Shown here: piece after piece, positions 16,869 to 25,896 of the stretch
Position numbering within the stretch: the first letter of the stretch is position 1
Layout: each line of letters starts with the position of its first letter
Notes under the pieces: model-generated
Told to the model about the DNA's origin: nothing
Databases searched by the model: none
The model's input: the letters and a program-made list of their open reading frames with translations, nothing else
Source: Oscillospiraceae bacterium
Lineage (GTDB): Bacteria; Bacillota; Clostridia; Oscillospirales; Ruminococcaceae
DNA length: 64,000 nt
Reading direction: 5' to 3'
Assembly: GCA_017848055.1 (NCBI GenBank)
Contig: JAGALZ010000010.1
Coordinates: 1-64,000, forward strand
Made by a program: the position numbers and the translations under genes

Positions 16869-17311
16869 AATTCAAGCTCCTCCGTTCGTACTTTCCGAAA
16901 ATACGGAAAGCAAAAGTCTTCTTTCTTCTTTAGTATTATTTCTCTTTCTCTTTAAAATAAAAAGTGTAACGCAAGTTACCTTTTATGGAATAATTTCATT
17001 CTCTCAAAATTTTTCGATGTTTTTTCCTGATGCTTCCAGAAAAGGAAAAGCCTTATATAAAAGCACGACAAAAACAGACCAAAAGGCCCTTGTTTTAAAT
17101 ATAATATCATATTCTGAGAATAAAATCAAGTGTTTTTACCTCGGTTGTTTAAAAAAGTCAAAATATTTTTATAAATACCTCAAACGTTTTTTGAAGTGCG
17201 TAAAAATATGCAAAAATGGCGTCGAAGCTATTGCAAAAGATGATATAAAATGTTATAATAAGTTATTAGTGTGGGCAAGTATGCCTACACGAAAAAGAAG
17301 GGAAAAAGACC
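16869..17311. other. 443-base AT-rich divergent intergenic region
   Basis: It lies between murA (minus) and ruvC (plus). It contains a CTTTCCG/CGGAAAG inverted repeat in the murA leader (16891-16910), a short palindrome GTAACTTGCGTTAC-type near 16970 and the ruvC promoter. I could not find a convincing murA promoter. An open frame across 17017-17481 has no SD and runs into ruvC, so I do not accept it as a gene. Confidence 0.5.
17231..17259 (+). promoter_or_regulatory. Promoter of the ruvCAB operon
   Basis: TTGCAA (17231-17236), a 17-base spacer and TATAAT (17254-17259). It lies about 50 bases before ruvC. No SOS (LexA) box of the Firmicute GAAC-N4-GTTC type is seen. Confidence 0.75.
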
Positions 17312-17803
17312 ATGAGAATAATCGGAATAGACCCCGGCTATGCGATAATCGGCTTTGGTGTCGTGGAGTATACGGGAAGAGTCTTCGAGACGGTGGGCTT
17401 CGGTGCTATTACAACACCTGCGGATGTTCCGTTCAATCAAAGGCTCAGAATGATATACGACGATATGTGCCAGGTTCTTGATAAGTATAAGCCTGACCAG
17501 ATGGGCATTGAAAAGCTCTTTTTCAACACCAATGAAACAACAGCAATCGCAGTTGCACAGGCAAGAGGGGTAACGCTTCTTCCGGCAATACAAAGAGGTA
17601 TTGAAATCTGCGAGTATACACCATTGCAGGTAAAGATGTCGATAACGGGATACGGAAGAGCCGAGAAAAAGCAGGTTCAGGAAATGACAAGGCAGATATT
17701 GAGGCTAAGTCATGTTCCAAAGCCCGACGACACAGCCGACGCTCTGGCGCTTGCAATAACTCACGGTCATACCGCATTCTCATTGGGTGCATTTGTAAAA
17801 TAA
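17312..17803 (+). CDS. ruvC: Holliday junction resolvase RuvC
   Basis: An endonuclease that cuts Holliday junctions made during recombination and repair, working with RuvA and RuvB. It is 163 residues, the normal length. The acidic catalytic residues sit in RIIGIDPGYAIIGFG (Asp7), GIEKLFFNTNETTAIAVAQA (the Glu after Gly-Ile) and the C-terminal KPDDTADALALAITHGH. It is followed by ruvA after 18 bases and ruvB after a further 15, a complete resolvasome operon driven by the promoter at 17231. Confidence 0.96.
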   Translation: MRIIGIDPGYAIIGFGVVEYTGRVFETVGFGAITTPADVPFNQRLRMIYDDMCQVLDKYKPDQMGIEKLFFNTNETTAIAVAQARGVTLLPAIQRGIEICEYTPLQVKMSITGYGRAEKKQVQEMTRQILRLSHVPKPDDTADALALAITHGHTAFSLGAFVK

Positions 17804-17821
17804 ATTTTCGAGGAACAGATT

Positions 17822-18421
17822 ATGATATTCAGCGTAACAGGTAAAGTAATACATACAGAGCCCGAGCTTGCAGTTATAAGCTGCGGAGGTGTAGGCTACG
17901 GATGTAAGACAACACTTACAACAATTTCGGATATTTCAGGCTCGTCGGGAGATGTAACTCTCTATACCCACCTTATAATCAGAGAGGACAGCGCCGACCT
18001 CTACGGCTTTTCAAGATATGAGGAACTCAGCTGGTTCAGACTTCTCATAACCGTGTCGGGAGTTGGTGCAAAAGCGGCTCTTACCATTTTGTCGGGAATG
18101 ACCACAAATACCCTCGCAGTCGCTATCGCTTCCGAGGATGCAAAGGCATTTACAAAGCTCAAGGGTATCGGTACTAAAACAGCTCAGAGAATAGTTTTAG
18201 AGCTTAAATCCAAGGTTACAAAGGGAGATGAGCTTTTCTCTGTCGCAGAGGATTATTCTGCGGTTACACAGCAGGGCTCAGCTTCGCAGGAAGCAGTTTC
18301 AGCACTCGTCGCACTCGGCTATTCACAGTCGGATGCCGCATCTGCCGTTGCAAAGCTCGGCGGGGATAAGTCTGTCGAAGAGCTTATAAAGGGTGCACTT
18401 CGCAGCCTCGCAGGAATGTGA
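17822..18421 (+). CDS. ruvA: Holliday junction DNA helicase subunit RuvA
   Basis: The DNA-binding subunit that forms tetramers on four-way junctions and loads RuvB. It has 199 residues. Domain I is an OB fold (FSVTGKVIHTEPELAVISCG). Domain II has tandem helix-hairpin-helix motifs (LLITVSGVGAKAALTILSGM and LKGIGTKTAQRIVLELKSK). The C-terminal domain III (VSALVALGYSQSDAASAVAK) binds RuvB. It starts with ATG at 17822 after a modest SD (GAGGAACAG). Confidence 0.96.
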   Translation: MIFSVTGKVIHTEPELAVISCGGVGYGCKTTLTTISDISGSSGDVTLYTHLIIREDSADLYGFSRYEELSWFRLLITVSGVGAKAALTILSGMTTNTLAVAIASEDAKAFTKLKGIGTKTAQRIVLELKSKVTKGDELFSVAEDYSAVTQQGSASQEAVSALVALGYSQSDAASAVAKLGGDKSVEELIKGALRSLAGM

Positions 18422-18436
18422 AAGGAGTAATGATAA

Positions 18437-19462
18437 GTGATTGAATCAAGCGATTTTGATTTTGAAAACAGAATAGTTGCTCCCGAAGCAATAAGACAGG
18501 ATGTTATCGACGATATAGATGTCGGGCTCAGACCGAAGTCACTTTCGGAGTATATAGGTCAGACAAAGGCAAAGGAAAACCTCAGTATCTATATCGAAGC
18601 CGCAAAGAAAAGAGGAGATGTCCTCGACCATGTTCTGCTGTACGGCCCTCCGGGACTCGGTAAAACAACACTCTCAACAATCATTGCCCACGAAATGGGC
18701 GTTAATATCAGAACTACCTCAGGCCCCGCAATCGAAAAGCCGGGCGACCTAGCGGCTCTTCTGACAAACCTGCAGGACGGCGACGTTCTGTTCATCGACG
18801 AGATACACAGACTTTCAAGAGCAGTAGAGGAAGTTCTCTATCCGGCACTTGAGGACTACTCGCTGGATATCATCGTCGGAAAAGGCCCTGCCGCAAGAAG
18901 CATAAGACTCGACCTTAACCGATTCACACTTGTCGGTGCAACAACAAGAGCAGGACAGCTCACAGCACCGCTTCGTGACAGATTCGGTGTAGTGCTCAGA
19001 CTCGAGCTTTATTCGCAGGAGGAGCTATGCGATATCATAATGCGTTCCTCGGTTATTCTCGGAATACCATGCGATAAAAGCGGAGCTATGGAGCTTGCCT
19101 CACGTTCAAGAGGAACACCTCGTATCGCAAACAGATTCTTGAAAAGAGCAAGAGACTATGCAGAGGTTATGGGCAACGGCAGACTCACAAGGGATATCGT
19201 GAAGATTGCACTTGACAGAATGGAAGTCGATGAACTCGGACTTGATAACCTCGACAGAAGACTTCTGCATATGATTATAACAGGCTATGGCGGAGGTCCA
19301 GTCGGACTTGAAACGCTTGCCGCCGCAATTGGCGAGGAAGCGGTAACCCTGGAGGATGTCTGCGAACCATACCTTCTTCAGCTGGGCTTCTTGTCCAGAA
19401 CAAAATCGGGAAGATGTGCAACCGACCTTGCATATAAACACCTGGGAATTGAAAAGAAGTAA
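18437..19462 (+). CDS. ruvB: Holliday junction branch migration ATPase RuvB
   Basis: An AAA+ motor that drives branch migration together with RuvA. It has 341 residues. Walker A is [12 protein letters not shown], Walker B LFIDEIHR, sensor [12 protein letters not shown], and the arginine-finger region is [17 protein letters not shown]-terminal winged helix follows ([20 protein letters not shown]). The start is GTG, with AAAGGAG nine bases ahead. glmM follows 30 bases later with its own SD and may belong to the same transcript. Confidence 0.97.
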   Translation: MIESSDFDFENRIVAPEAIRQDVIDDIDVGLRPKSLSEYIGQTKAKENLSIYIEAAKKRGDVLDHVLLYGPPGLGKTTLSTIIAHEMGVNIRTTSGPAIEKPGDLAALLTNLQDGDVLFIDEIHRLSRAVEEVLYPALEDYSLDIIVGKGPAARSIRLDLNRFTLVGATTRAGQLTAPLRDRFGVVLRLELYSQEELCDIIMRSSVILGIPCDKSGAMELASRSRGTPRIANRFLKRARDYAEVMGNGRLTRDIVKIALDRMEVDELGLDNLDRRLLHMIITGYGGGPVGLETLAAAIGEEAVTLEDVCEPYLLQLGFLSRTKSGRCATDLAYKHLGIEKK

Positions 19463-19492
19463 AACAAAAATACATAAAAGGAGATAATTGAA

Positions 19493-20845
19493 ATGGGAAG
19501 ATTATTCGGTACAGACGGAGCAAGAGGTATAGCAATTTCGGAGCTTACATGCGAAACTGCAATGAACATAGGCAGAGCAGCAGCGCTGGTGCTTACCAAG
19601 ACAACAAACAAAAAGCCAAAGATTTTAATCGGTAAGGATACAAGAATTTCGGGCGATGTCCTCGAAGCTGCACTCGTTGCAGGTATCTGCTCAGTAGGCG
19701 CAGATGCTCATATCCTGGGCGTTGTTCCAACCCCTGCAGTTGCACTTTTAGTCAAGAAGTACGGCGCTGACGCTGGTGTTATGATTTCCGCTTCACACAA
19801 TCCGGTAGAGTTCAACGGAATTAAGCTATTCTCGGGTGAGGGCTTCAAGCTTCCTGATTCTATCGAGAACGAAATCGAAGAGCTCGTGCTTGATAATCCT
19901 GAAAACATCTGCCTCTCAAGCGGAACTCTCATAGGCAGAGTGGTCTATGAAAAGAACGCCGAGTGGGACTATGTAAGACATATAATGAAGACCATCGACG
20001 GCGACTTCAGAGGACTCAAGGTTGCAATCGACTGTGCAAACGGTGCATCGTCATCATGTGCAGAAAAGCTCTTCAAGGGAATGGGCGCAAACTGCATCTT
20101 TATCAATAACACACCTGACGGAACAAATATCAATAAGGAGTGCGGTTCAACAGATATGAGAGCACTCTGTAAGGCAGTTGTCGATAATAAGTGCAACTTA
20201 GGACTTGCATTTGACGGCGACGCAGACAGATGTCTTGCATGTGACGAAAACGGTACTGTCATCGACGGCGATAAGATGCTTGCAATCTTCTCAAAGTACA
20301 TGAAGGCAAGAGGCACTCTCAAGCACAACGCATGCGTAGTTACGGTTATGACAAACCTTGGCTTCTTTAAGTTTGCAAAGGAAGCAGGAGTAATCGTTGC
20401 AACTACAGGTGTAGGTGACAGATACGTTCTCGAAGAAATGCAGAGAGGCGGCTATAACCTCGGCGGAGAGCAGTCAGGACATATCATTTTCCTAGATGAC
20501 GCAAATACCGGCGACGGCGAGCTTTCCGGTGCAAAGCTTATGGAAATTCTCGCTCATACAAAGGTTAAGGCATCAGACCTCGGCGGAGTAATGAGTGCAT
20601 ATCCTCAGATTCTCATAAACGTTGAGATTACAGCAGACAAGAAGGGCAAGTGGCAGGAAGACGAAGCGATTACCGCTTGCATCGAAAGCTACAAGGCAAA
20701 GCTCGGCGACGACGGAAGAATTCTTATCCGTGAGTCGGGAACAGAGCCGCTTGTAAGAGTTATGATTGAGGGTAAGAATAACGGAATTATTACCGAGTAT
20801 GCAACAAACATCGCAGAGAAAATCAGAGAGTTCTGCTCAAAATAA
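19493..20845 (+). CDS. glmM: Phosphoglucosamine mutase
   Basis: It converts glucosamine-6-phosphate to glucosamine-1-phosphate on the way to UDP-GlcNAc, the substrate of MurA in this window. It has 450 residues. The N-terminus is the family hallmark MGRLFGTDGARGIA. The phosphoserine loop is GVMISASHNPVEFNGIK, the metal-binding loop AFDGDADRCLACDE, the sugar-binding loop GEQSGHI, and the phosphate-binding loop RESGTEPLVRVMIEG. The ATG is preceded by AAAGGAGATAATTGAA. Confidence 0.97.
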   Translation: MGRLFGTDGARGIAISELTCETAMNIGRAAALVLTKTTNKKPKILIGKDTRISGDVLEAALVAGICSVGADAHILGVVPTPAVALLVKKYGADAGVMISASHNPVEFNGIKLFSGEGFKLPDSIENEIEELVLDNPENICLSSGTLIGRVVYEKNAEWDYVRHIMKTIDGDFRGLKVAIDCANGASSSCAEKLFKGMGANCIFINNTPDGTNINKECGSTDMRALCKAVVDNKCNLGLAFDGDADRCLACDENGTVIDGDKMLAIFSKYMKARGTLKHNACVVTVMTNLGFFKFAKEAGVIVATTGVGDRYVLEEMQRGGYNLGGEQSGHIIFLDDANTGDGELSGAKLMEILAHTKVKASDLGGVMSAYPQILINVEITADKKGKWQEDEAITACIESYKAKLGDDGRILIRESGTEPLVRVMIEGKNNGIITEYATNIAEKIREFCSK

Positions 20846-20864
20846 GAAAAGGGATTTTTCATAA

Positions 20865-21728
20865 ATGAGAATAGCAAACGACTGGAAGGATTACATAATC
20901 CACGATACATCTGACGGAGTAAAGCTTGAGAGCTGGGGCGGCAAGGTTCTGCAGCGCCCCGACCCTCAGATTATCTGGAAGACAGAGCATAAGACCGACC
21001 TTTGGGAAAAGGCTGACGCTGTGTACCACCGTTCTGTGAAGGGCGGCGGCGAGTGGGAGTACAAGAAAAAGCTCCCCGAGAGCTGGACTATTTCTTATAA
21101 GGATTTGAAGTTTATCATCCGCCCTACCGGATTTAAGCATACGGGACTTTTCCCCGAGCAGGCGGTAAACTGGGACTTTATGCAGGATAAGATAAGAAAC
21201 GCAGGCAGACCCGTGAAGGTGCTTAATCTGTTTGCGTATACGGGCGGCGCAACACTTGCCTGCGCCCAGGCGGGAGCAAGCGTTTCACACGTTGATGCTT
21301 CAAAAGGTATGGTGCAGTGGGCAAGAGAGAATGCTCAGGTATCAGGACTTTCCGATAAGCCGATAAGATGGCTTGTGGACGACTGTGAAAAGTTCGTCGC
21401 AAGAGAAATAAGAAGAGGCAACTTCTATGACGGAATCGTTATGGACCCACCAAGCTACGGCAGAGGACCGGGCGGCGAGGTGTGGAAGCTCGAGGACTGC
21501 GTTTACGACCTTGTAAAGCTGTGTGCAAACGTCCTTTCCGATAAGCCTCTGTTCTTCCTTCTCAACAGCTATACAACGGGACTTTCGCCGTCTGTTATGG
21601 CTTATATCTTAAGCGAGGTGCTTCAGAAGAAGTTTGGCGGTCAGGTAACAGCCGAGGAAATCGGTCTGCCTGTAAATTGTGCATCTATGCCGCTGCCTTG
21701 TGGCTCCACCGCCATCTGGCAAGCGTAA
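20865..21728 (+). CDS. Class I SAM-dependent RNA methyltransferase-like protein
   Basis: A 287-residue methyltransferase of the RlmI/RlmK-related group. The SAM-binding motif I is VLNLFAYTGGATLACAQAG, followed by the acidic motif II (VSHVDASKGMVQWA). The catalytic motif IV is VMDPPSYGRGPGGEVWKLED, whose D-P-P-S-Y-G is seen in rRNA cytosine or guanine methyltransferases. The N-terminal 120 residues are less conserved and lack an obvious PUA domain. The target base is not known. It follows glmM by 19 bases and is probably co-transcribed with it. Confidence 0.82.
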   Translation: MRIANDWKDYIIHDTSDGVKLESWGGKVLQRPDPQIIWKTEHKTDLWEKADAVYHRSVKGGGEWEYKKKLPESWTISYKDLKFIIRPTGFKHTGLFPEQAVNWDFMQDKIRNAGRPVKVLNLFAYTGGATLACAQAGASVSHVDASKGMVQWARENAQVSGLSDKPIRWLVDDCEKFVAREIRRGNFYDGIVMDPPSYGRGPGGEVWKLEDCVYDLVKLCANVLSDKPLFFLLNSYTTGLSPSVMAYILSEVLQKKFGGQVTAEEIGLPVNCASMPLPCGSTAIWQA

Positions 21729-21768
21729 CGCTTGACCTTTTGTGACAAGCTAAGGGAAACAACAGAAA

Positions 21769-21948
21769 ATGACCGACCACATCAGTGGTAAAATGAAAAC
21801 TATGACTACAAAAAACAAAAAAGAGAAAAGACATGTTCTGATACGAACAAAGCATTTAGTCAGAAGATGTCCGCCGAAGAAAGCCAGACGCAGGTCACTG
21901 CTTTCAAGGTGGTCAGAAAAGTTTCTGAGCAGGCTTTTTCCGCATTAA
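21769..21948 (+). CDS. Possible small basic protein
   Basis: An open frame of 59 codons starting MTDHISGKMKTMTTKN and ending in a very basic half (KHLVRRCPPKKARRRSLLSR, then WSEKFLSRLFPH). It fills most of the 305-base gap after the methyltransferase. The SD is weak (AAGGGAAAC about 11 bases upstream). An internal ATG at 21793 is an alternative start. The high Arg/Lys content could mean nucleic-acid binding, or a chance frame. I do not recognise it. Confidence 0.3.
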   Translation: MTDHISGKMKTMTTKNKKEKRHVLIRTKHLVRRCPPKKARRRSLLSRWSEKFLSRLFPH

Positions 21949-22033
21949 AATTGCTTAAAAAGCCCTGTGCAAAATTATATGTTCATAACCGCCAAAAACG
22001 GTTTTGATAAAATACTGACAGGAGGAAAAAACA

Positions 22034-22192
22034 ATGGGATTTGATTTAGGCGACCTCAAGGAAAAGGTTGAAAAGATTGAAGACAAGATTCCTGATGAGG
22101 TAATCGACAAGGCAAAGGAACTTGCTACAAAGGAAAACCTTGAAAAGGTTAAGGACAAGGCAGAAGACATTATTGACAAGTTCAAGAAGTAA
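22034..22192 (+). CDS. Small charged helical protein
   Basis: A 52-residue protein with a very good SD (ACAGGAGGAAAAAACA before the ATG). The sequence is dominated by Lys, Glu, Asp and Ile in heptad-like spacing (DLKEKVEKIEDKIPDEVIDK, then KELATKENLEKVKDKAEDII), predicting two or three amphipathic helices. It resembles short CsbD/Rv0909-antitoxin-like stress proteins in composition, but I cannot assign a family. There is no toxin-like partner beside it. A GC-rich hairpin (TGCGGTGTG ... CACACCGCA, about 22206-22232) follows and may end the transcript. Confidence 0.75.
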   Translation: MGFDLGDLKEKVEKIEDKIPDEVIDKAKELATKENLEKVKDKAEDIIDKFKK

Positions 22193-22292
22193 GTCTTGTA
22201 TTGTATGTGCGGTGTGTGGTATCTGCACACCGCAGAACGATAAAAACGCATTACAGCGATAAATATATATTTTCGGAGAATCAAGGAAAAAT

Positions 22293-23144
22293 ATGAATTC
22301 ATTTCTGAAAGCGGAGAACTTAAAGTTTTCCTATATCAATAATATCGAGGAACCGCCCGTGCGTACTGAGGTGCTCAAGGGTGTGTCGCTTGATATAAAG
22401 AAAGGCGAATTTGTCGCACTTTTAGGACATAACGGAAGCGGCAAATCAACCTTGGCAAAATGCTTCAATGCAATAAATATCGCAGATGAAGGAAAGGTGT
22501 ATTCCTGTGGCTTCGACGCATCGCTTGAGGAAAATCTCCTGCCGATACGTCAGCGTGTGGGAATGGTTTTCCAGAATCCCGACAACCAGATTGTCGCAAC
22601 AATCGTCGAGGAGGACGTGGCTTTTGCACTCGAGAATATGGGCGTAGAGCCTTCCGAGATAAGACGCAGAGTCGATGAGGCACTCAAAACTGTCGGTATG
22701 TATGAGTATAAGGACCACGCACCGCATAAGCTCTCAGGCGGTCAGAAGCAGAGAGTCGCAATAGCAGGCATACTTGCCATGAAACCGCAGGTAGTGCTTC
22801 TTGACGAGCCGACAGCCATGCTTGACCCGAGCGGAAGAGCCGAGGTTTTGAAGACAATAAAAATGCTCAAGGAAGAAATGGGCGTTACAATTGTCCTCAT
22901 TACTCACTATATGGAGGAAGCTGCGCAGGCAGACAGAATCGTCGTCATCGACAGCGGTAATGTTGTTATGGACGACGTTCCGAAGAAGGTCTTTGCGCAG
23001 GTTGAAAGAATGAAGGAGCTGGGACTCGATGTTCCTCAGGTAACCGAGCTTGTCCACCATTTAAGACAGCAGGGGGTAGACCTTCCTTGCGATATCATTA
23101 CCGAGGATGAGTGCGTTAAGGCACTCTATGAGCTTTTGAAGTAA
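22293..23144 (+). CDS. ecfA1: ECF transporter ATPase A1
   Basis: The first of two ABC ATPases that power energy-coupling-factor vitamin and metal transporters. It has 283 residues. Walker A is LLGHNGSGKSTLAKCF, the Q-loop MVFQNPDNQIV, the signature LSGGQKQRVAIAGILA, Walker B VVLLDEPTAMLDPSGRAEV, and the H-loop ITHYMEEA. The Q-x-P-D-N-Q motif is typical of EcfA1. With EcfA2 and EcfT it forms a shared energising module. No substrate-binding S component is in this window, so the transported vitamins are unknown. Confidence 0.94.
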   Translation: MNSFLKAENLKFSYINNIEEPPVRTEVLKGVSLDIKKGEFVALLGHNGSGKSTLAKCFNAINIADEGKVYSCGFDASLEENLLPIRQRVGMVFQNPDNQIVATIVEEDVAFALENMGVEPSEIRRRVDEALKTVGMYEYKDHAPHKLSGGQKQRVAIAGILAMKPQVVLLDEPTAMLDPSGRAEVLKTIKMLKEEMGVTIVLITHYMEEAAQADRIVVIDSGNVVMDDVPKKVFAQVERMKELGLDVPQVTELVHHLRQQGVDLPCDIITEDECVKALYELLK

Positions 23145-23156
23145 AGGAAATAAGCT

Positions 23157-24011
23157 ATGGCAATTATTAAAACAGAAAATCTCACCTACGTCTACGGCGA
23201 GGGTACTCCCTTCCGTAAGGTAGCTGTTGACAGCGTAAACCTCGAAATCGAAGAGGGCGAATTTGTCGGAGTAATCGGTCATACGGGCTCAGGCAAGTCA
23301 ACGCTTATCCAGCACCTAAACGGTCTTTTAAAGCCAACCGACGGAAAGGTGTTTATAGACGGCGAACAGCTATGGGAGGATAAAAAACGCCTTCGTGATA
23401 TCAGATTCAAGGTGGGACTCGTGTTCCAGTACCCCGAGTATCAGCTGTTCGAGGAAACGGTATATAAGGATATCGCCTTCGGCCCTAAGAATATGGGACT
23501 TTCCGAGGACGAGATTGACCGCAGAATAAGAGAAACCGCCAGAATGGTAGGCATCAGGGAGGAGCTTTTTGATAAGAGTCCCTTCGAGCTGTCAGGCGGT
23601 CAGAAAAGAAGAGTCGCAATCGCAGGAGTTATGGCGATGGAGCCGAAGGTGCTTATCTTAGACGAGCCTGCGTCAGGTCTTGACCCTAAGGGCAGGGATA
23701 AGATTTTAGGTCAGATACGAGAATACCACAAGGAAAAGAAAAACACCGTGCTTCTGGTTTCACATTCTATGGAGGATGTCGCAAAGCACGCAGGAAGAAT
23801 ACTTGTGATGAATAAATCAAAGCTGTATATGTACGATACCCCCGTAAACGTCTTTGCGAAAGCGGACGAGCTTTCAAATATGGGACTCTCGGTTCCGCAG
23901 ATAACAAGAGTTTTCAAAAGACTCTCAGCTATGGGCGTAAACGTCGGCGAAGAGGTCTATACAGTGTATTTTGCAAAGGACCTTACAATGAAGCTCCTTT
24001 CTAATAAATAA
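23157..24011 (+). CDS. ecfA2: ECF transporter ATPase A2
   Basis: The second ECF ATPase, 284 residues. Walker A is VIGHTGSGKSTLIQHL, the Q-loop LVFQYPEYQLFEETV (the Y-P-E-Y-Q-L-F form that marks EcfA2), the signature LSGGQKRRVAIAGVMA, and Walker B VLILDEPASGLDPKGRD. It pairs with EcfA1 and docks on the coupling helices of EcfT. It starts 12 bases after ecfA1 and ends 17 bases before ecfT. Confidence 0.95.
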   Translation: MAIIKTENLTYVYGEGTPFRKVAVDSVNLEIEEGEFVGVIGHTGSGKSTLIQHLNGLLKPTDGKVFIDGEQLWEDKKRLRDIRFKVGLVFQYPEYQLFEETVYKDIAFGPKNMGLSEDEIDRRIRETARMVGIREELFDKSPFELSGGQKRRVAIAGVMAMEPKVLILDEPASGLDPKGRDKILGQIREYHKEKKNTVLLVSHSMEDVAKHAGRILVMNKSKLYMYDTPVNVFAKADELSNMGLSVPQITRVFKRLSAMGVNVGEEVYTVYFAKDLTMKLLSNK

Positions 24012-24028
24012 TTGGAGGCAAACAAAAG

Positions 24029-24832
24029 TTGCTCAAGGATATAACAATAGGACAGTTCTTTCCGGGTAATTCTGTCGTTCACAGACTCGATTCCAGAGTC
24101 AAGATAATCATAACGATAGCCTTTATCGTAATGCTGTTTTTACCAAACAGCTTTTACGGACTGGGAATCGGAATGGTATTCGTGCTGGGAGCATTTCTCC
24201 TCTCGAGAATACCGTTCAAAATGATGCTCAAAAGCTTAAAGCCGCTTATCCCGATTCTGCTTTTCACGGGAATATTAAACCTGTTTTTCATTTCAACAGG
24301 CGATGTGCTTTTTGAGTGGAAGCTTATAAAAATAACAACGGGCGGTGCAACAACGGCAGCCTTTATGATAATCCGTATTATCGGGCTTATCATCGGCTCG
24401 TCGCTTCTTACCTATACAACCTCTCCGATTGCACTTACTGATGCTATCGAAAGACTCTTGTCACCGCTTAAGAAAATTAAGCTCCCCGTGCATGAGCTTG
24501 CAATGATGATGACAATTGCACTCAGATTTATTCCTACACTCATCGAGGAAACGGATAAAATCATGTCAGCTCAGAAAGCAAGAGGTGCTGACCTCGAAAC
24601 AGGCTCGCTTATACAAAGGGCAAAAGCACTCGTGCCGATACTTATTCCGCTGTTCGTGTCCTCGTTCAGACGTGCCGAGGATCTGGCGCTTGCAATGGAG
24701 TGCCGCTGCTACCACGGCGGAGAGGGCAGAACAAGACTCAAGCAGCTGAAAACAGCACCGAGAGATTATATTGCGCTGTTTGTTACAGCCGGATTTATCG
24801 CACTTACCGTGCTTGCAGACAAAATGCTGTAA
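24029..24832 (+). CDS. ecfT: ECF transporter transmembrane component T
   Basis: The membrane scaffold linking the two ATPases to interchangeable S components. It has 267 residues with about five hydrophobic segments. The two coupling-helix Ala-Arg-Gly motifs are represented by AQKARGADLETG and the later RRAEDLALAMECRCYHGG segment. It starts with TTG behind GGAGGCAAACAAAAG. The order ecfA1-ecfA2-ecfT followed by truA is standard in Firmicutes, although a small gene is inserted before truA here. Confidence 0.94.
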   Translation: MLKDITIGQFFPGNSVVHRLDSRVKIIITIAFIVMLFLPNSFYGLGIGMVFVLGAFLLSRIPFKMMLKSLKPLIPILLFTGILNLFFISTGDVLFEWKLIKITTGGATTAAFMIIRIIGLIIGSSLLTYTTSPIALTDAIERLLSPLKKIKLPVHELAMMMTIALRFIPTLIEETDKIMSAQKARGADLETGSLIQRAKALVPILIPLFVSSFRRAEDLALAMECRCYHGGEGRTRLKQLKTAPRDYIALFVTAGFIALTVLADKML

Positions 24833-24844
24833 AGGAGAATTTAT

Positions 24845-25129
24845 ATGGGATTTTTTGAAGATATGGAGCAGGACGACCAGATTAACCTGCTCAAGAAGAA
24901 AATCAAGAAGCTTGAAAGAAATTCAGACGAAGGAGCAAACAGTATGTCAGACATTTTAAGAGAAACAGTAGGTATGAATTGCGAGATTTCACTCGATAGC
25001 TTTGATACCGTCGAAGGTGTAGTTGAAAAGGTAGACGAGGAATGGATGAGAGTTGCCGTAACCAATAAAAAGGGCACAATCATAAAAATCATCAGAATAG
25101 ACAATATTGAAAATATAACTATCAAGTAA
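24845..25129 (+). CDS. Small protein of unknown function between ecfT and truA
   Basis: A 94-residue protein. The first 30 residues are a charged, possibly coiled-coil helix (QDDQINLLKKKIKKLERN). The rest (MNCEISLDSFDTVEGVVEKV ... WMRVAVTNKKGTIIKIIRID) has the alternating strand pattern of a small SH3/Sm-like barrel. I do not know its function. It has a good SD (AAAGGAGAATTTAT) and its stop overlaps the truA start by one base (TAATG), so it is translated with its neighbours. Confidence 0.72.
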   Translation: MGFFEDMEQDDQINLLKKKIKKLERNSDEGANSMSDILRETVGMNCEISLDSFDTVEGVVEKVDEEWMRVAVTNKKGTIIKIIRIDNIENITIK

Positions 25130-25863
25130 TGAGATACCTGAAAGCAAAAATTGCCTATGACGGCTCTTGTTATCACGGCTTTCAAAGGCAGGATAACGCA
25201 ATCGCCGTCCAGCAGGTCGTAGAGGACTCTGTAAAGTCGCTCACAGGCGAAAGCGTCACCGTAAACGGCTGTTCAAGAACAGATACGGGTGTCCATGCAA
25301 GAGAGTTTGTTATGAGCTTTAAAATGGAAAATCCGATACCCTGCGAGGGCTTTGTAAGAGGAATGAACAGCCTTTTGCCCGAGGATATCGCTGTGCTTTC
25401 CTGCGAGGAATGCGATGAAAATTTCCACGCAAGATATAGTTGTAAGGGTAAGGAGTATGAGTACCTCATATTCAATAGCCGCAGTAAGAATCCGTTTCTT
25501 AAAAACCGTGCTTACCGCTATTCTTACCCTATAGACGAAAAGCTCCTGAACGATGCCGCGGAAGCATTTGTCGGCACCCACGATTTCAAGAGCTTCTGCT
25601 GTGCAGACTGCGATAAGGAAAACACTACCCGAACTGTCTATGCGTTTTCGGTCGAAAGGCAGGGCGATATGATTTCGATGAAGGTTTCCGCCGACGGATT
25701 TCTGTATAATATGGTCAGAATTATGGTCGGCACGCTTTTGTATGTAAACGAAGGAAAGCTTACAAAGCAGGATATGATAAACCTCTTTGATACCCGTGAC
25801 AGAACAAAGGCAGGCGTTACAGTACCGCCTCAGGGACTCTATCTTAACAAAGTATTTTACTAA
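25129..25863 (+). CDS. truA: tRNA pseudouridine(38-40) synthase
   Basis: It converts uridines 38-40 in the tRNA anticodon arm to pseudouridine. It has 244 residues. The catalytic Asp lies in NGCSRTDTGVHAREFVMSF. YDGSCYHGFQRQ near the N-terminus and FLYNMVRIMVGTLLYV near the C-terminus are family motifs. It overlaps the previous gene by one base and is the last gene of the ecf cluster. The DUF5711 gene follows after 33 bases. Confidence 0.96.
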   Translation: MRYLKAKIAYDGSCYHGFQRQDNAIAVQQVVEDSVKSLTGESVTVNGCSRTDTGVHAREFVMSFKMENPIPCEGFVRGMNSLLPEDIAVLSCEECDENFHARYSCKGKEYEYLIFNSRSKNPFLKNRAYRYSYPIDEKLLNDAAEAFVGTHDFKSFCCADCDKENTTRTVYAFSVERQGDMISMKVSADGFLYNMVRIMVGTLLYVNEGKLTKQDMINLFDTRDRTKAGVTVPPQGLYLNKVFY

Positions 25864-25896
25864 GAACAAAAGAAATTGCCGAAAGGAGATGGCTTT

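Noticed and set aside
17017..17481. A 154-codon plus-strand frame before and into ruvC
   Set aside because: It runs through the ruvC promoter and coding region in another frame, has no SD, and its Lys/Tyr-rich translation reflects AT-rich non-coding DNA.
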